Shown here: piece after piece, positions 50,474 through 59,362 of the stretch | Numbering within the stretch: position 1 is the stretch's first letter | Layout: each line of letters starts with the position of its first letter | From: Spirochaetota bacterium | Lineage (GTDB): Bacteria > Spirochaetota > Brachyspiria > Brachyspirales > JACRPF01 | Direction: 5' to 3' | DNA: 64,000 nt | Assembly: GCA_016214035.1 (NCBI GenBank) | Contig: JACRPF010000014.1 | Coordinates: 62,001 to 126,000, forward strand | The notes under the pieces: generated by a model | What the model was told of the DNA's origin: nothing | Database searches by the model: none | What the model saw: only the letters and a program-made list of their open reading frames with translations | Program-made: the position numbers and the translations under genes

Positions 50474-53281
50474 TTATTTCTTTCCCTTTTTGCCTTTCTT
50501 AGCCGGTTTCTTGGCCGCCTTTTTAGCAGCTTTTTTTCCACCGGTTTTTGCAGCACTCTTGCTTTCAATGGCAGCCTGAGCCGCGGCAAGACGTGCGATG
50601 GGTACACGGAACGGTGAGCATGAAACATAGCTCATGCCGATCTTGTGACAGAACTTCACGGAATCAGCATCGCCGCCGTGTTCGCCGCATATGCCCACTT
50701 TGAGTCCCGGGCGTGTGCTGCGACCGCGTTCGATACCGGTCTTGATCAGTTCGCCGACACCGTCAACATCGATGGTCTGGAACGGATCGTTGATCAGTAT
50801 CTTGCTGGTCAGATAATCGGGGAGGAATGAGCCGATGTCGTCGCGTGAGAAGCCGAATGACATCTGCGTAAGGTCGTTTGTGCCGAAAGAGAAGAACTCC
50901 GCCGTTTCCGCCATCTTGTGTGCAAGCAGCGCCGCGCGGGGTATCTCGATCATCGTGCCGTACATGAACGGAATCTTTACGCCGAGTTTTTTCTCGACTT
51001 CAGCGTGTACTTTGTCGACGATCACTTTCTGATGGTCAAGTTCGGTGACCGCGCAGGTTACCGGGATCATGATCTCGGGTACCGCTTTCTTACCGGCTTT
51101 GATGAGTTCGCCGGCCGCTTCAAGTATCGCGCGCACCTGCATTTCGGTTACTTCAGGATAGGTGACACCGAGACGTACGCCGCGGTGGCCGAGCATCGGA
51201 TTGTTTTCTTTGAGCGATTCGCCGCGCTTATGCGCTTCTTCGACGCTGATGCCGAGTTCCTGCGCCATTGCCGCGACTTTGTCGGGGCTGTGCGGAACGA
51301 ATTCGTGCAGCGGCGGGTCAAGCAGGCGGATGGTGATAGGATAGCCGTTGAGGGCTTCCATGGTGGCTTTCATATCGTTCTTAACGAACACTGAAAGTTC
51401 ATCAAGCGCCGCTTTGCGTTCAGCGAGGGCTTTCGACATGATCATCTTACGGAGCAGGAACAACGGTTTGTCGCTGCCTTCGCCGTAGAACATGTGCTCG
51501 GTGCGGAAAAGACCGATGCCTTCTGCGCCGAATGCGATGGCCTGTTTCGCGTCTTTCGGCGAATCGGCGTTTGTGCGTACTTTGAGCACGCGGAACTTGT
51601 CGACGAGTTTCATCAGTTCGGTGTAGGAAGTGTTGCGCTCGAGGTCCGGAGCGACCAATGCGAGTTCACCGGTATACACGGTCCCCTTCGTTCCGTTGAT
51701 GGAGATCCAGTCTCCTTCACGGACAAGTGCGCCGCTTTTCGTCTTGAATGACTTGCCGTCGTCGCCTATTTCGAGGTCAGCACAGCCGACCACGCAGCAT
51801 TTTCCCCAACCGCGCGCAACGAGTGCCGCGTGGCTTGTCATGCCGCCTTTCGAGGTGAGAATGGCTTCCGCTTTGTGCATGCCGTCAACATCTTCCGGCG
51901 ATGTTTCTTCGCGTACGAGAATGACTTTCTCGCCGCGCTCAGCCCACTTAACTGCGTCTTCAGAACTGAACACTACACGGCCTTTTGCGCCGCCCGGGCC
52001 GGCAGGAAGACCCTTGGCTATCGGGCTTGTGGCGGATTCCGCTTTCGGATCGAACATCGGCAGGAGCAGTTCTACAAGCTGCTGCGGCGGAACACGCATG
52101 ATCGCTGTTTCAGCATCGATGAACTTTTCATTATACATATCAACGGCCATGCGGACAGCCGCTGTGCCGTTGCGTTTGCCGTTACGGCACTGGAGCATGA
52201 AGAGTTTGCTTTTTTCAATAGTAAACTCGATGTCCTGCATGTCGCGGTAATGCGTTTCAAGACGCTTCTGGATGTCATTCAGTTCTTTATAGCATGCGGG
52301 CATTATCTTTTCGAGCGTCGGGAGCGTTTTGCTCTGATCGTTCTTCGACATGTCGTTGATCGGGCCCGGTGTGCGTATGCCGGCCACAACGTCTTCGCCC
52401 TGTGCGTTGACGAGATATTCGCCGTAGAAATACGGTTCGCCGTTGCCGGGGTTGCGGGTGAATGCCACGCCGGTTGCGGAATCATCACCCATGTTGCCGA
52501 ACACCATGGACTGGACGTTCACCGCAGTTCCCCACTCATCGGGGATCTTCTCTATGCGGCGGTATTCGACCGCGCGCTTTCCGTTCCAACTCATGAACAC
52601 GGCGCCGATGCCGCCCCACAGCTGATCTTCCGGTTTTTCAGGGAAGGGTTTGCCGAGTTCTTTTTTGATCATATCCTTGAATTCGGCGACAAGCGCTTTG
52701 AGTTCTTCGGTGGTTATCTCGGTGTCGAGTTTATAACCCTTTGATTTTTTGATCTCGCTCAGGCGTTCGTCCATGAGTTTGCGAATGCCTTTGCCGCGAG
52801 CAGGTTCCATACCGGCAGCCTTTTCCATAACAACGTCGGCATACATCATGACAAGCCGGCGGTACGCATCATAAGCGAAACGCGGATTATTCGTCATCTT
52901 GATGAGGCCGAGGACGGTGGTATCGTTGAGACCCACGTTGAGAACCGTGTCCATCATACCGGGCATAGATTTCCGGGCGCCTGAGCGCACCGAAACGAGG
53001 AGCGGATTCGCCGCATCGCCGAACTTTTTGCCCATGATCTTCTCAACTGAAACAAGCGCTTTTTCAATCTGCGCCTTCAATTCGGGCGGATATTTCCGTC
53101 CATTTTTGTAGAAATACGTGCAGACATCGGTGGTGATCGTGAATCCCGGTGGTACCGGCAGGCGAAGCTTCGGGTGACCCGCCATTTCAGCGAGGTTTGC
53201 ACCTTTACCGCCCAAGAGATTCTTCATGCTTTCGTTACCGTCGGCTTTTCCGCCGCCGAACGAATATACGTACTTTGGCAT
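50474..53281 (-). CDS. ppdK: Pyruvate, phosphate dikinase with lysine-rich tail
   Basis: 935 residues against ~875 in most homologues. The nucleotide domain begins VYSFGGGKADGNESMKNLLGGKGANLAEMA. The phosphorylated His is His484 (GGMTSHAALVARGWGKCC) and the C-terminal catalytic Cys is Cys865 (VGICGEHGGD). It interconverts ATP, phosphate and pyruvate with AMP, pyrophosphate and phosphoenolpyruvate. In anaerobes it often serves as a glycolytic enzyme. The extra ~45 C-terminal residues end in a Lys/Ala/Gly run (KKAAKKAAKKPAKKGKKGKK), like histone H1-type tails; this is unusual. AAGGAG lies before the ATG. Single gene. Confidence 0.97.
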   Translation of the reverse strand: MPKYVYSFGGGKADGNESMKNLLGGKGANLAEMAGHPKLRLPVPPGFTITTDVCTYFYKNGRKYPPELKAQIEKALVSVEKIMGKKFGDAANPLLVSVRSGARKSMPGMMDTVLNVGLNDTTVLGLIKMTNNPRFAYDAYRRLVMMYADVVMEKAAGMEPARGKGIRKLMDERLSEIKKSKGYKLDTEITTEELKALVAEFKDMIKKELGKPFPEKPEDQLWGGIGAVFMSWNGKRAVEYRRIEKIPDEWGTAVNVQSMVFGNMGDDSATGVAFTRNPGNGEPYFYGEYLVNAQGEDVVAGIRTPGPINDMSKNDQSKTLPTLEKIMPACYKELNDIQKRLETHYRDMQDIEFTIEKSKLFMLQCRNGKRNGTAAVRMAVDMYNEKFIDAETAIMRVPPQQLVELLLPMFDPKAESATSPIAKGLPAGPGGAKGRVVFSSEDAVKWAERGEKVILVREETSPEDVDGMHKAEAILTSKGGMTSHAALVARGWGKCCVVGCADLEIGDDGKSFKTKSGALVREGDWISINGTKGTVYTGELALVAPDLERNTSYTELMKLVDKFRVLKVRTNADSPKDAKQAIAFGAEGIGLFRTEHMFYGEGSDKPLFLLRKMIMSKALAERKAALDELSVFVKNDMKATMEALNGYPITIRLLDPPLHEFVPHSPDKVAAMAQELGISVEEAHKRGESLKENNPMLGHRGVRLGVTYPEVTEMQVRAILEAAGELIKAGKKAVPEIMIPVTCAVTELDHQKVIVDKVHAEVEKKLGVKIPFMYGTMIEIPRAALLAHKMAETAEFFSFGTNDLTQMSFGFSRDDIGSFLPDYLTSKILINDPFQTIDVDGVGELIKTGIERGRSTRPGLKVGICGEHGGDADSVKFCHKIGMSYVSCSPFRVPIARLAAAQAAIESKSAAKTGGKKAAKKAAKKPAKKGKKGKK

Positions 53282-53429
53282 ACGCAGACTCCTTGTGGTA
53301 TTTATAGGTATCTCAATAACGTCACGCCCGCATCAATAGGCATGTGAGCATATGCCGTTAGTGAATTACGCAAGGCGGGATGATATCATCAAATTATTTT
53401 TAATGCAAATTATTTTTGAAAAATTATGC

Positions 53430-53502
53430 TTGCAAAAAAGGATGGCTGATAGTACTATACCGCCGCTCATTTAACCTTTTACAATTGTAATTGTTTTACA
53501 AT
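53430..53502 (+). promoter_or_regulatory. Promoter and palindrome upstream of the GldA-like operon
   Basis: TTGCAA (53430-53435), 17 bases and TACTAT (53453-53458) suggest a start near 53465. Downstream, TTACAATTGTAA (53479-53490) is a perfect 12-base palindrome and TTACAAT (53496-53502) a further half-site. Placed at about +14 to +37, they suit a repressor. The remaining ~90 bases of leader show nothing else; the gap from 53282 to 53593 holds no gene. Confidence 0.5.
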
Positions 53503-53593
53503 GCGCGTTACACTTTAAAGAAAATGGTATCTTCCGCGAGACGGTTTTCGCCTGCGGATGATGATCAATAAAAGTATCACTGTGGAGGAACGT

Positions 53594-54529
53594 ATGATAA
53601 CGGTCAGCGGACTATCAAAACACTACGGCGACATACGTGCGGTTGACGGCATCGATTTCAGCATCAACCGCAAGGAAATCGTCGGAATTCTCGGACCAAA
53701 CGGCGCCGGAAAGACAACGACGCTGCGTATGCTTACCTGCTTTCTTACCCCCACCAAAGGCGACGCGTCGATCAACGGCGTGAGCGTGTATGAAGACCCC
53801 ATCGCCATTAAAAAGACGATCGGTTATCTGCCGGAAATGGCCCCGCTCTACGCGGACATGGTGGTCTATGATTATCTGGTGTACGTATCCGCCATCCAGG
53901 AACTGCCCACCGCGAACGTTGAACCGAGCATCCGGTATGTCGTTGAAAAATGCGGCCTGCGCGAATTTATATCAAAGAAGATCGGTGAGCTTTCCAAAGG
54001 TCAAAAGCAGCGCGTAGGTCTTGCCGCCGCCATCATCCACAATCCCGAAGTGCTCATACTCGACGAGCCCACCAGCGGTCTTGACCCCAATCAGATCATC
54101 GAGATACGTTCGCTCATCCGCGAGCTTGGTAAAGAAAAGACTGTCATCCTTTCCACGCACATACTTCCGGAAGTGGAAGCAACGTGTGACCGCGTTATCA
54201 TTATAAGCCGCGGGAAGATTGTTGCGGACAGCCCCACGAAAGACCTCGTCAGCGGCAAAGACCGCCCGACCATCGTGACTGTCGAACTGAAGACAAACGC
54301 CTCGGCACAGGAAATTGAGCGTGTGGTGCGTACGGCGGGTTCAGTGAACCGCGTTGATGTGAAGGACCACGGCGCCACGAAAGTTGCGCACATCGAAACG
54401 CCGATGAACGTCGACATCCGCGAGAAGCTCTATGGCGCCATCAAAACGACCGACTGGGCTATCTACGGCATGCAGCGCGAGACTCAGAACCTTGAAAATA
54501 TATTCCACGAACTGACCCGGGAGGCTTAA
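53594..54529 (+). CDS. ABC transporter ATP-binding subunit, GldA-like
   Basis: 311 residues from the ATG at 53594, which has GGAGGA upstream; the in-frame ATG at 53558 is less well placed. Walker A (GPNGAGKTT, 34-42), Q-loop near KKTIGYLPEMAPLY, signature ELSKGQKQRVGLA (~132), Walker B (VLILDEPTSGLDP) and H-loop (STHILPE) are all intact. A ~85-residue C-terminal region follows (DRPTIVTVELKTNASAQE). With the next two genes it forms a GldA/GldF/GldG-type ABC-2 exporter of unknown substrate, which in Bacteroidota is tied to gliding but is common in many non-gliding phyla. Confidence 0.93.
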   Translation: MITVSGLSKHYGDIRAVDGIDFSINRKEIVGILGPNGAGKTTTLRMLTCFLTPTKGDASINGVSVYEDPIAIKKTIGYLPEMAPLYADMVVYDYLVYVSAIQELPTANVEPSIRYVVEKCGLREFISKKIGELSKGQKQRVGLAAAIIHNPEVLILDEPTSGLDPNQIIEIRSLIRELGKEKTVILSTHILPEVEATCDRVIIISRGKIVADSPTKDLVSGKDRPTIVTVELKTNASAQEIERVVRTAGSVNRVDVKDHGATKVAHIETPMNVDIREKLYGAIKTTDWAIYGMQRETQNLENIFHELTREA

Positions 54530-54531
54530 TT

Positions 54532-55272
54532 ATGAACGAAATGGTCATAAACTGGCAGAAGGTGCTCATCATCGCCAAAAAAGAACTGCGGTTCTTTTTC
54601 TTTTCACCTATCGCCTATATTTTCGTCTGCATTTTCCTTGCGCTCATGGGCGTTGTGTTTTTCTTTTTCCCTTTCTATAACTTTTTCATGATCAACCAGG
54701 TTGAGATGCGGATATTTTTCGAAATACTGCCGCCGGTTTTGTCGATAATCATACCGCTCGTGACGATGGCGCTTTTCTCCGAGGAGTTCAGCGTTGGGTC
54801 CTACGAGATCCTGAACACGCTTGCGGTGACCACCTTCGATATTACACTCGGCAAGTTTATCGCGGCAACCGCGTTTATCGCTTCCGCGCTCATACCCACG
54901 CTCATCTATCCGGTGTCACTCATGCTGCTCGGCGATTTGAGCATCATGCCGGTCATCGGCGGTTACATCGGTTCCGTATTTCTTATCGGTGCGCTGACAT
55001 CGATAGGAATACTGACGTCGGCAATCACGAAGAACCAGATTATCGCGTTCATTACCGCGTTCGCCGCATGTCTCACCATATCATTCCTTATCCAGCTTGC
55101 CATGCCGGTCATCCCGGGCATCGTAAGCCCGCTGTTCGATTATCTCTCGGCGTTCAGCCACTTCTCGAACATAGCGCGCGGCATTCTCGACTGGCGCGAC
55201 ATTCTGTATTTCCTCTCGATTATCGTGATAGCGCTTTACTCGACAAAGCTCGTCCTCGATAACCGGAAATAG
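54532..55272 (+). CDS. ABC-2 type permease subunit, GldF-like
   Basis: 246 residues and six membrane segments: FFFSPIAYIFVCIFLALMGV, LPPVLSIIIPLVTMALFSEEF, FIAATAFIASALIPTLIYP, VIGGYIGSVFLIGALTSIGIL, IIAFITAFAACLTISFLIQL and DILYFLSIIVIALYSTKLVL. The cytoplasmic loop LFSEEFSVGSYEILNTLAVT is a typical ABC-2 element. It starts two bases after the ATPase stop, with GGGAGG upstream. It ends with TAG. It forms the membrane pore of the exporter with the neighbouring subunits. Confidence 0.92.
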   Translation: MNEMVINWQKVLIIAKKELRFFFFSPIAYIFVCIFLALMGVVFFFFPFYNFFMINQVEMRIFFEILPPVLSIIIPLVTMALFSEEFSVGSYEILNTLAVTTFDITLGKFIAATAFIASALIPTLIYPVSLMLLGDLSIMPVIGGYIGSVFLIGALTSIGILTSAITKNQIIAFITAFAACLTISFLIQLAMPVIPGIVSPLFDYLSAFSHFSNIARGILDWRDILYFLSIIVIALYSTKLVLDNRK

Positions 55273-55287
55273 GATAAGGAGCACGAA

Positions 55288-57399
55288 ATGAAAGAAACGA
55301 ATATACAGGACCAGAAAAACCGCATTGATAATACAACGCTCTATCTGATCGTTGTGGGCATCATCGTGGTGCTGAATATTATCTGTCTCAAATTCTACGC
55401 GCGGCTCGACCTCACCCGCGACGGTGATTACTCGCTGTCCGCACCGAGCAAAAAGATAGTGCGTCAGCTCCGTGAGCCGATGACGGTGAAAGTGTTTTTT
55501 ACGCGCGATCTTCCGTCGCCGTACAGCACCTATTACCGCTACCTCGAAGACATCCTCCGCGAGTATCGCGCAAGCGGAAGGAATTTCCGTTTTGAATTCG
55601 TCGATCTGAAACGCTTTCCGAACGCTCCCGACGAATACGGCATCCAGCCGATACAGCTGCAGGTCTATGAAAAGGATCAGGCGAAATTCATACGCGCGCA
55701 TATCGGCATGGTGTTCCTGCACGGCGACGTCATCGAACGCATACCGCAGATAACGACGACCGAAGGACTTGAATACAAGATCACGTCCATCATCCGCAAG
55801 ATGAACGACAAGGTGGACAAGCTTGCCGCGCTCAACGGCACGGTCGAAGTTACGCTGTTTGTATCGGGCAATCTTCCGTCGCAGGCTATTCAGGGGCTTG
55901 AGGGCTTAAGCGACAAGATGAAAGAAAAGTTCGATACACTCAATAAGAAATTTATGGGCAAACTGAAGTATTCGTTCATCGACACCGCGTCTGATCCGGC
56001 TGCCGAGAAAAAAGCCATCGAGCGCGGTGCGCAGCGGCTTGACTGGCCGGCCTTCCGCAACTACGCCGCGGGACACGGGTTCATCGGACTTACGGTGACC
56101 TACGGCGATAAACACGAGAACGTACAGCTGCTCGGACGCAATCTGTTCGGACAATATTACATCGAAGGTGTAGAGAATCTCGAAAGCACGGTGCAGGGCG
56201 TCATCGACAATATCATCGGACTGAACCGGAAGATCGGTTATGTAACCGGATACGGAGAACCCGCACGCTGGGGCGGATACGGTATGATGGGGCAGCAGCA
56301 ACAGAGCCAGAACACCATAGCGAATCTCGCCGGCTTCATTGAAGAGCAGTATCAGTTCGAGAATCTCGCGCTGAAAGATAAGAAGATTCCGGCGGATGTC
56401 GATGCGCTTCTCATCGTAGGCCCCAAGCAGCGTCTCGGCGACTATGAACTCTATCAGATCGACCAGTTCATCATGAGCGGAAAGCCCGTTGCATTCCTCC
56501 TGAACGGTCTCGATTTTCCGCAGCCGCCGCCGGAGATGGCCATGTATCAGCAGCAGCCGCCGCAGGGTATGTCGGTGAACACGGGGCTTGAATATCTGTT
56601 AAGCTCATATGGCGTACGTTTGAACAACAACCTTGTGCTTGACGAGAAATGCTACAAACAGCAGGCCCCGCGCGAGTACGGCGGCGGAGAACGGGCGATC
56701 TATTTTGCTCCCATCGCCGAGCAGGATAATATCTCGCAGAAACATATAATCTCCCGCCGCATCAAGGGGCTCGTTGTTCTGCAGGCATCGTCGATCGAGC
56801 CGATCGACAGTATCATCAAGACGAACAAGATTACGTACACCGAGCTCATCAAGACCTCGAAGCGCGCATGGCAGAAAGGCGAGGGTGTCATGCTTAATTA
56901 TGTTATGCCGCCAGAACAGACAAATGAATACAAACAGATGGCCGTTGCGGCAACGCTCGAAGGACCGTTCAAGAGCTACTTCGAAGGGAAGGAGATCCCC
57001 GCAGAACCGAGCACCAACATGAAGAAGGCTGCCGTTCAGGCCGCTAGTGCTTTCTCGAATCAGCAGTCGGGCTTCATCGCGCAGGCGAAAAAGGCCCGCG
57101 TATTTGTTCTCGGTTCCGGCGAAATGGCGAAGAACTCGCTCATTGACGCTGAAGGGAAATACCCCAACGCGGTATTCATGAAGAACGTCGTCGACTGGCT
57201 GGTGGCGGATTCGGACCTTATCGCGATACGCAAAAAGGGACTTACCTATAATCCGATGAAGCAGTCGTCCGACCTTCTGAAGACCATCATTAAAGTGATT
57301 AATATTTTCGGTCTGCCGCTTATCGTCATAGCGTTCGGCATATTCCTCTGGCGCATCGACATGCGGCGCCGTCAGCGTATTGCCGGGATGTTCAAATAA
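55288..57399 (+). CDS. GldG-like membrane-anchored exporter component
   Basis: 703 residues. Membrane segments at both ends (TTLYLIVVGIIVVLNIICLKF, ~13-33; IFGLPLIVIAFGIFLWRID, ~670-690) enclose a large periplasmic region with YSLSAPSKKIVRQLREPMTVKVFFTRDLPSPYSTYYRYLEDIL near the start, KIGYVTGYGEPARWGGYGMM, and ADVDALLIVGPKQRLGDYELYQIDQFIMSG, the family landmark. YIEGVENLEST precedes a conserved region. Together with the ATPase and permease it forms the Gld-type ABC system; the middle part carries a glutamine amidotransferase-like fold whose role is unknown. A Gln-rich stretch (GMMGQQQQSQN) is notable. GGAG lies before the ATG. Confidence 0.88.
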   Translation: MKETNIQDQKNRIDNTTLYLIVVGIIVVLNIICLKFYARLDLTRDGDYSLSAPSKKIVRQLREPMTVKVFFTRDLPSPYSTYYRYLEDILREYRASGRNFRFEFVDLKRFPNAPDEYGIQPIQLQVYEKDQAKFIRAHIGMVFLHGDVIERIPQITTTEGLEYKITSIIRKMNDKVDKLAALNGTVEVTLFVSGNLPSQAIQGLEGLSDKMKEKFDTLNKKFMGKLKYSFIDTASDPAAEKKAIERGAQRLDWPAFRNYAAGHGFIGLTVTYGDKHENVQLLGRNLFGQYYIEGVENLESTVQGVIDNIIGLNRKIGYVTGYGEPARWGGYGMMGQQQQSQNTIANLAGFIEEQYQFENLALKDKKIPADVDALLIVGPKQRLGDYELYQIDQFIMSGKPVAFLLNGLDFPQPPPEMAMYQQQPPQGMSVNTGLEYLLSSYGVRLNNNLVLDEKCYKQQAPREYGGGERAIYFAPIAEQDNISQKHIISRRIKGLVVLQASSIEPIDSIIKTNKITYTELIKTSKRAWQKGEGVMLNYVMPPEQTNEYKQMAVAATLEGPFKSYFEGKEIPAEPSTNMKKAAVQAASAFSNQQSGFIAQAKKARVFVLGSGEMAKNSLIDAEGKYPNAVFMKNVVDWLVADSDLIAIRKKGLTYNPMKQSSDLLKTIIKVINIFGLPLIVIAFGIFLWRIDMRRRQRIAGMFK

Positions 57400-57419
57400 T
57401 CGGTGATGGAGATACAGCT

Positions 57420-58391
57420 ATGAAAAACAAGTCGCTTATGTTCATTCTCGGCGCGGTTCTCATCGGGCTTCTCGGAGTGCTCGCGCTGTCGATGTTCGTT
57501 TTCCAGGATCGCGGATATTCGCTTCCAGCGCTCAAGGAATTTAAGAACCTTAACAAGATCGAGGTGAAGAAGAGTACGAATACCGTGCTTTTCACGCAGT
57601 CCGCTGACAAGTGGACGGTGACGCCTCCCAACGACACCGCCGACAAGACCGTAGTTGACGCGATGGTCATCAAGCTCAAGCAGATGAAACTCACCTCGCT
57701 TCTGTCATACGGCGAAAATCTCGAGAAGTACAATCTCGATACGAACGCGCGTGTTGAAGTAACCGCATGGCAGGACAAGAAGGTTGTGGCGCATTTCTAT
57801 CTTGGAAAAACATCGCCGACCTACAGCCATTCGTATGTGCAGCTTCCGGGTAACAAGAATGTATATGAAATGGCCGGAAATCTCCCGGAGACATTTGATA
57901 AGAACAGTATCGATTCATTCCGCTCAAAGGATGTCACCTCGGTTGCCATGGATGATGTGCAGGAGATCGCCTTCGTTGAAGGCGGACGTGAAACGATGTT
58001 TGTACGAAACACGTCGACGATAACGAATCTCACGGCGACGAACGACAAGACAAACTTCGGGAAACCGAAGACGGAGATAATTACCGTTTGGAAGACACCG
58101 AAAGGAAGCGCGGCGAACGTCAAAACGATGGAAGAACTCCTGACACGCATATGCAAGCTGAACGCGGTTTCATTTGCCGGCGAGAAGCAGGAAGAGCCCA
58201 AAGGCGTTCTTGCCGCATACCGCATGAAAACGAAACTCGGCGATGTTGACGTCACCGTGGTCCGGAAAGATACGAATAATAATTATCTCGTTTCAACCGC
58301 CGGAAGAAAGTCGTTCTTTCACGTGAATGAGACGACGATAAAGGATATTTTCGACAAGGCTAAAGCGGTAAAGGCTGAGGCCGGATATTGA
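57420..58391 (+). CDS. DUF4340 domain protein
   Basis: 323 residues with one N-terminal membrane anchor (SLMFILGAVLIGLLGVLALSMFVF) and a beta-rich extracytoplasmic domain typical of DUF4340: FKNLNKIEVKKSTNTVLFTQSADKWTV near the start, then YGLD-like spacing (NLEKYNLDTNARVEVTA), FYLGKTSPTYSHSYVQLPGNKNVYEMAGNLPETF and ENSIDSFRSKDVTSVAMDDV. DUF4340 genes regularly follow gldG-type genes, so it probably belongs to the exporter complex. It is the last gene, 20 bases after gldG. The role is not known. Confidence 0.9.
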   Translation: MKNKSLMFILGAVLIGLLGVLALSMFVFQDRGYSLPALKEFKNLNKIEVKKSTNTVLFTQSADKWTVTPPNDTADKTVVDAMVIKLKQMKLTSLLSYGENLEKYNLDTNARVEVTAWQDKKVVAHFYLGKTSPTYSHSYVQLPGNKNVYEMAGNLPETFDKNSIDSFRSKDVTSVAMDDVQEIAFVEGGRETMFVRNTSTITNLTATNDKTNFGKPKTEIITVWKTPKGSAANVKTMEELLTRICKLNAVSFAGEKQEEPKGVLAAYRMKTKLGDVDVTVVRKDTNNNYLVSTAGRKSFFHVNETTIKDIFDKAKAVKAEAGY

Positions 58392-58433
58392 CAACGGCTG
58401 ACGATCCCGGCTGTACCCCGGTGTTTTCGGGAA

Positions 58434-58461
58434 TTGCATTTCTGTCACGGTATGGTATATT
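58434..58461 (+). promoter_or_regulatory. Extended -10 promoter of cheW
   Basis: TTGCAT (58434-58439), a 16-base spacer and TATATT (58456-58461) preceded by TGG. Leader ~44 bases, ending in GGAGGAG before the ATG at 58511. Confidence 0.7.
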
Positions 58462-58510
58462 ATCCGTAACGGACAACAGCGATGAGTAACACACGCAGGA
58501 GGAGCCGGCA

Positions 58511-59005
58511 ATGGATCCGATAGCCCGGAAAACCAAAGACACGCAGGAGACGGATGGCGTTGTCATACAGTTTGTGACCTTCCGTCTTGCGGATGCGGAA
58601 TACGCCGTTAATATCATGCAGACGAAAGAGATCATCCGCATGGAACGGATCACGCTCATCCCCAACGCGCCGGATTTTGTAGAAGGCGTCATCAATCTTC
58701 GCGGCAATGTAATCCCGGTAATCGACCTTAAAAAACGGTTCCATCTGAAGTCCGGCGAAAATGACACGAGTTCGTGCATCATCATCGTACGCATAGATAA
58801 AATGGAAATGGGCATCATCATCGACGCGATATCGAAAGTGATGCACCTGCCGCAGTCAGACGTGCAGCCGCCGCCCGCGGTGCTTGCCGGCATCGGCGAG
58901 AAGTACATCAACGGCGTGGCGAAAATAGATGAACGCCTGGTGATGATACTTGATCTTGAGAAACTGTTCACCTTTGACGAACAGGAGTCGCTCAAAAAGC
59001 TTTAG
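58511..59005 (+). CDS. cheW: CheW chemotaxis coupling protein
   Basis: 164 residues, a single CheW domain from ~18 to ~158. QFVTFRLADAEYAVNIMQTKEIIRM, then NAPDFVEGVINLRGNVIPVIDLKKRF and GIIIDAISKVMHLP are the family pattern. It links methyl-accepting chemoreceptors to the CheA kinase at the inner membrane. Neither cheA nor receptors are in the window, so this is an orphan or extra coupling protein. It has GGAGGAG before the ATG and is the first gene of an operon with cutA and a Rid-like gene, an unexpected partnership. It ends with TAG, one base before cutA. Confidence 0.95.
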   Translation: MDPIARKTKDTQETDGVVIQFVTFRLADAEYAVNIMQTKEIIRMERITLIPNAPDFVEGVINLRGNVIPVIDLKKRFHLKSGENDTSSCIIIVRIDKMEMGIIIDAISKVMHLPQSDVQPPPAVLAGIGEKYINGVAKIDERLVMILDLEKLFTFDEQESLKKL

Positions 59006-59006
59006 C

Positions 59007-59324
59007 ATGAACGTTACGGTAATACTTACCACCATCGACAGAAAGCACGAACAGCATTTCAGTCATCATCTGGTTAAGGAACGGTTTGCCGCATGTATCG
59101 AACGTTTTGATGTGAAGACGCTGTACTGGTGGGAAGGGAAGCTCTGCGACGAACATGAGGTGTCGCTCATCATAAAAACGCCCCGTAAGATGCGTGCCGC
59201 ATGCATCGCCGAGATTGAACGTACGCATCCGTATGATTGTCCGCAGATCATCGTACTGGACGGGACGGTTGCCAATAAGCCCTATTTTAATTTTCTGCTG
59301 CATTCCGTTACCGCCGGACCCTGA
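59007..59324 (+). CDS. cutA: CutA1 family divalent-cation tolerance protein
   Basis: 105 residues from the ATG at 59007, two bases after the cheW stop codon. The fold markers VTVILTTIDRKHEQHFSHHLVKERFAACIE and YWWEGKLCDEHEVSLIIKTPR match CutA, and HPYDCPQIIVLDG replaces the usual HPYExPxIIxLPI. The family forms very stable trimers, linked to copper tolerance though the molecular role is disputed. A longer frame starting at 58950 lies inside cheW and is rejected. Confidence 0.93.
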   Translation: MNVTVILTTIDRKHEQHFSHHLVKERFAACIERFDVKTLYWWEGKLCDEHEVSLIIKTPRKMRAACIAEIERTHPYDCPQIIVLDGTVANKPYFNFLLHSVTAGP

Positions 59325-59362
59325 ACCCGTCTGCTATTTTGAGCGTCATTGAGAGGTGCCTT

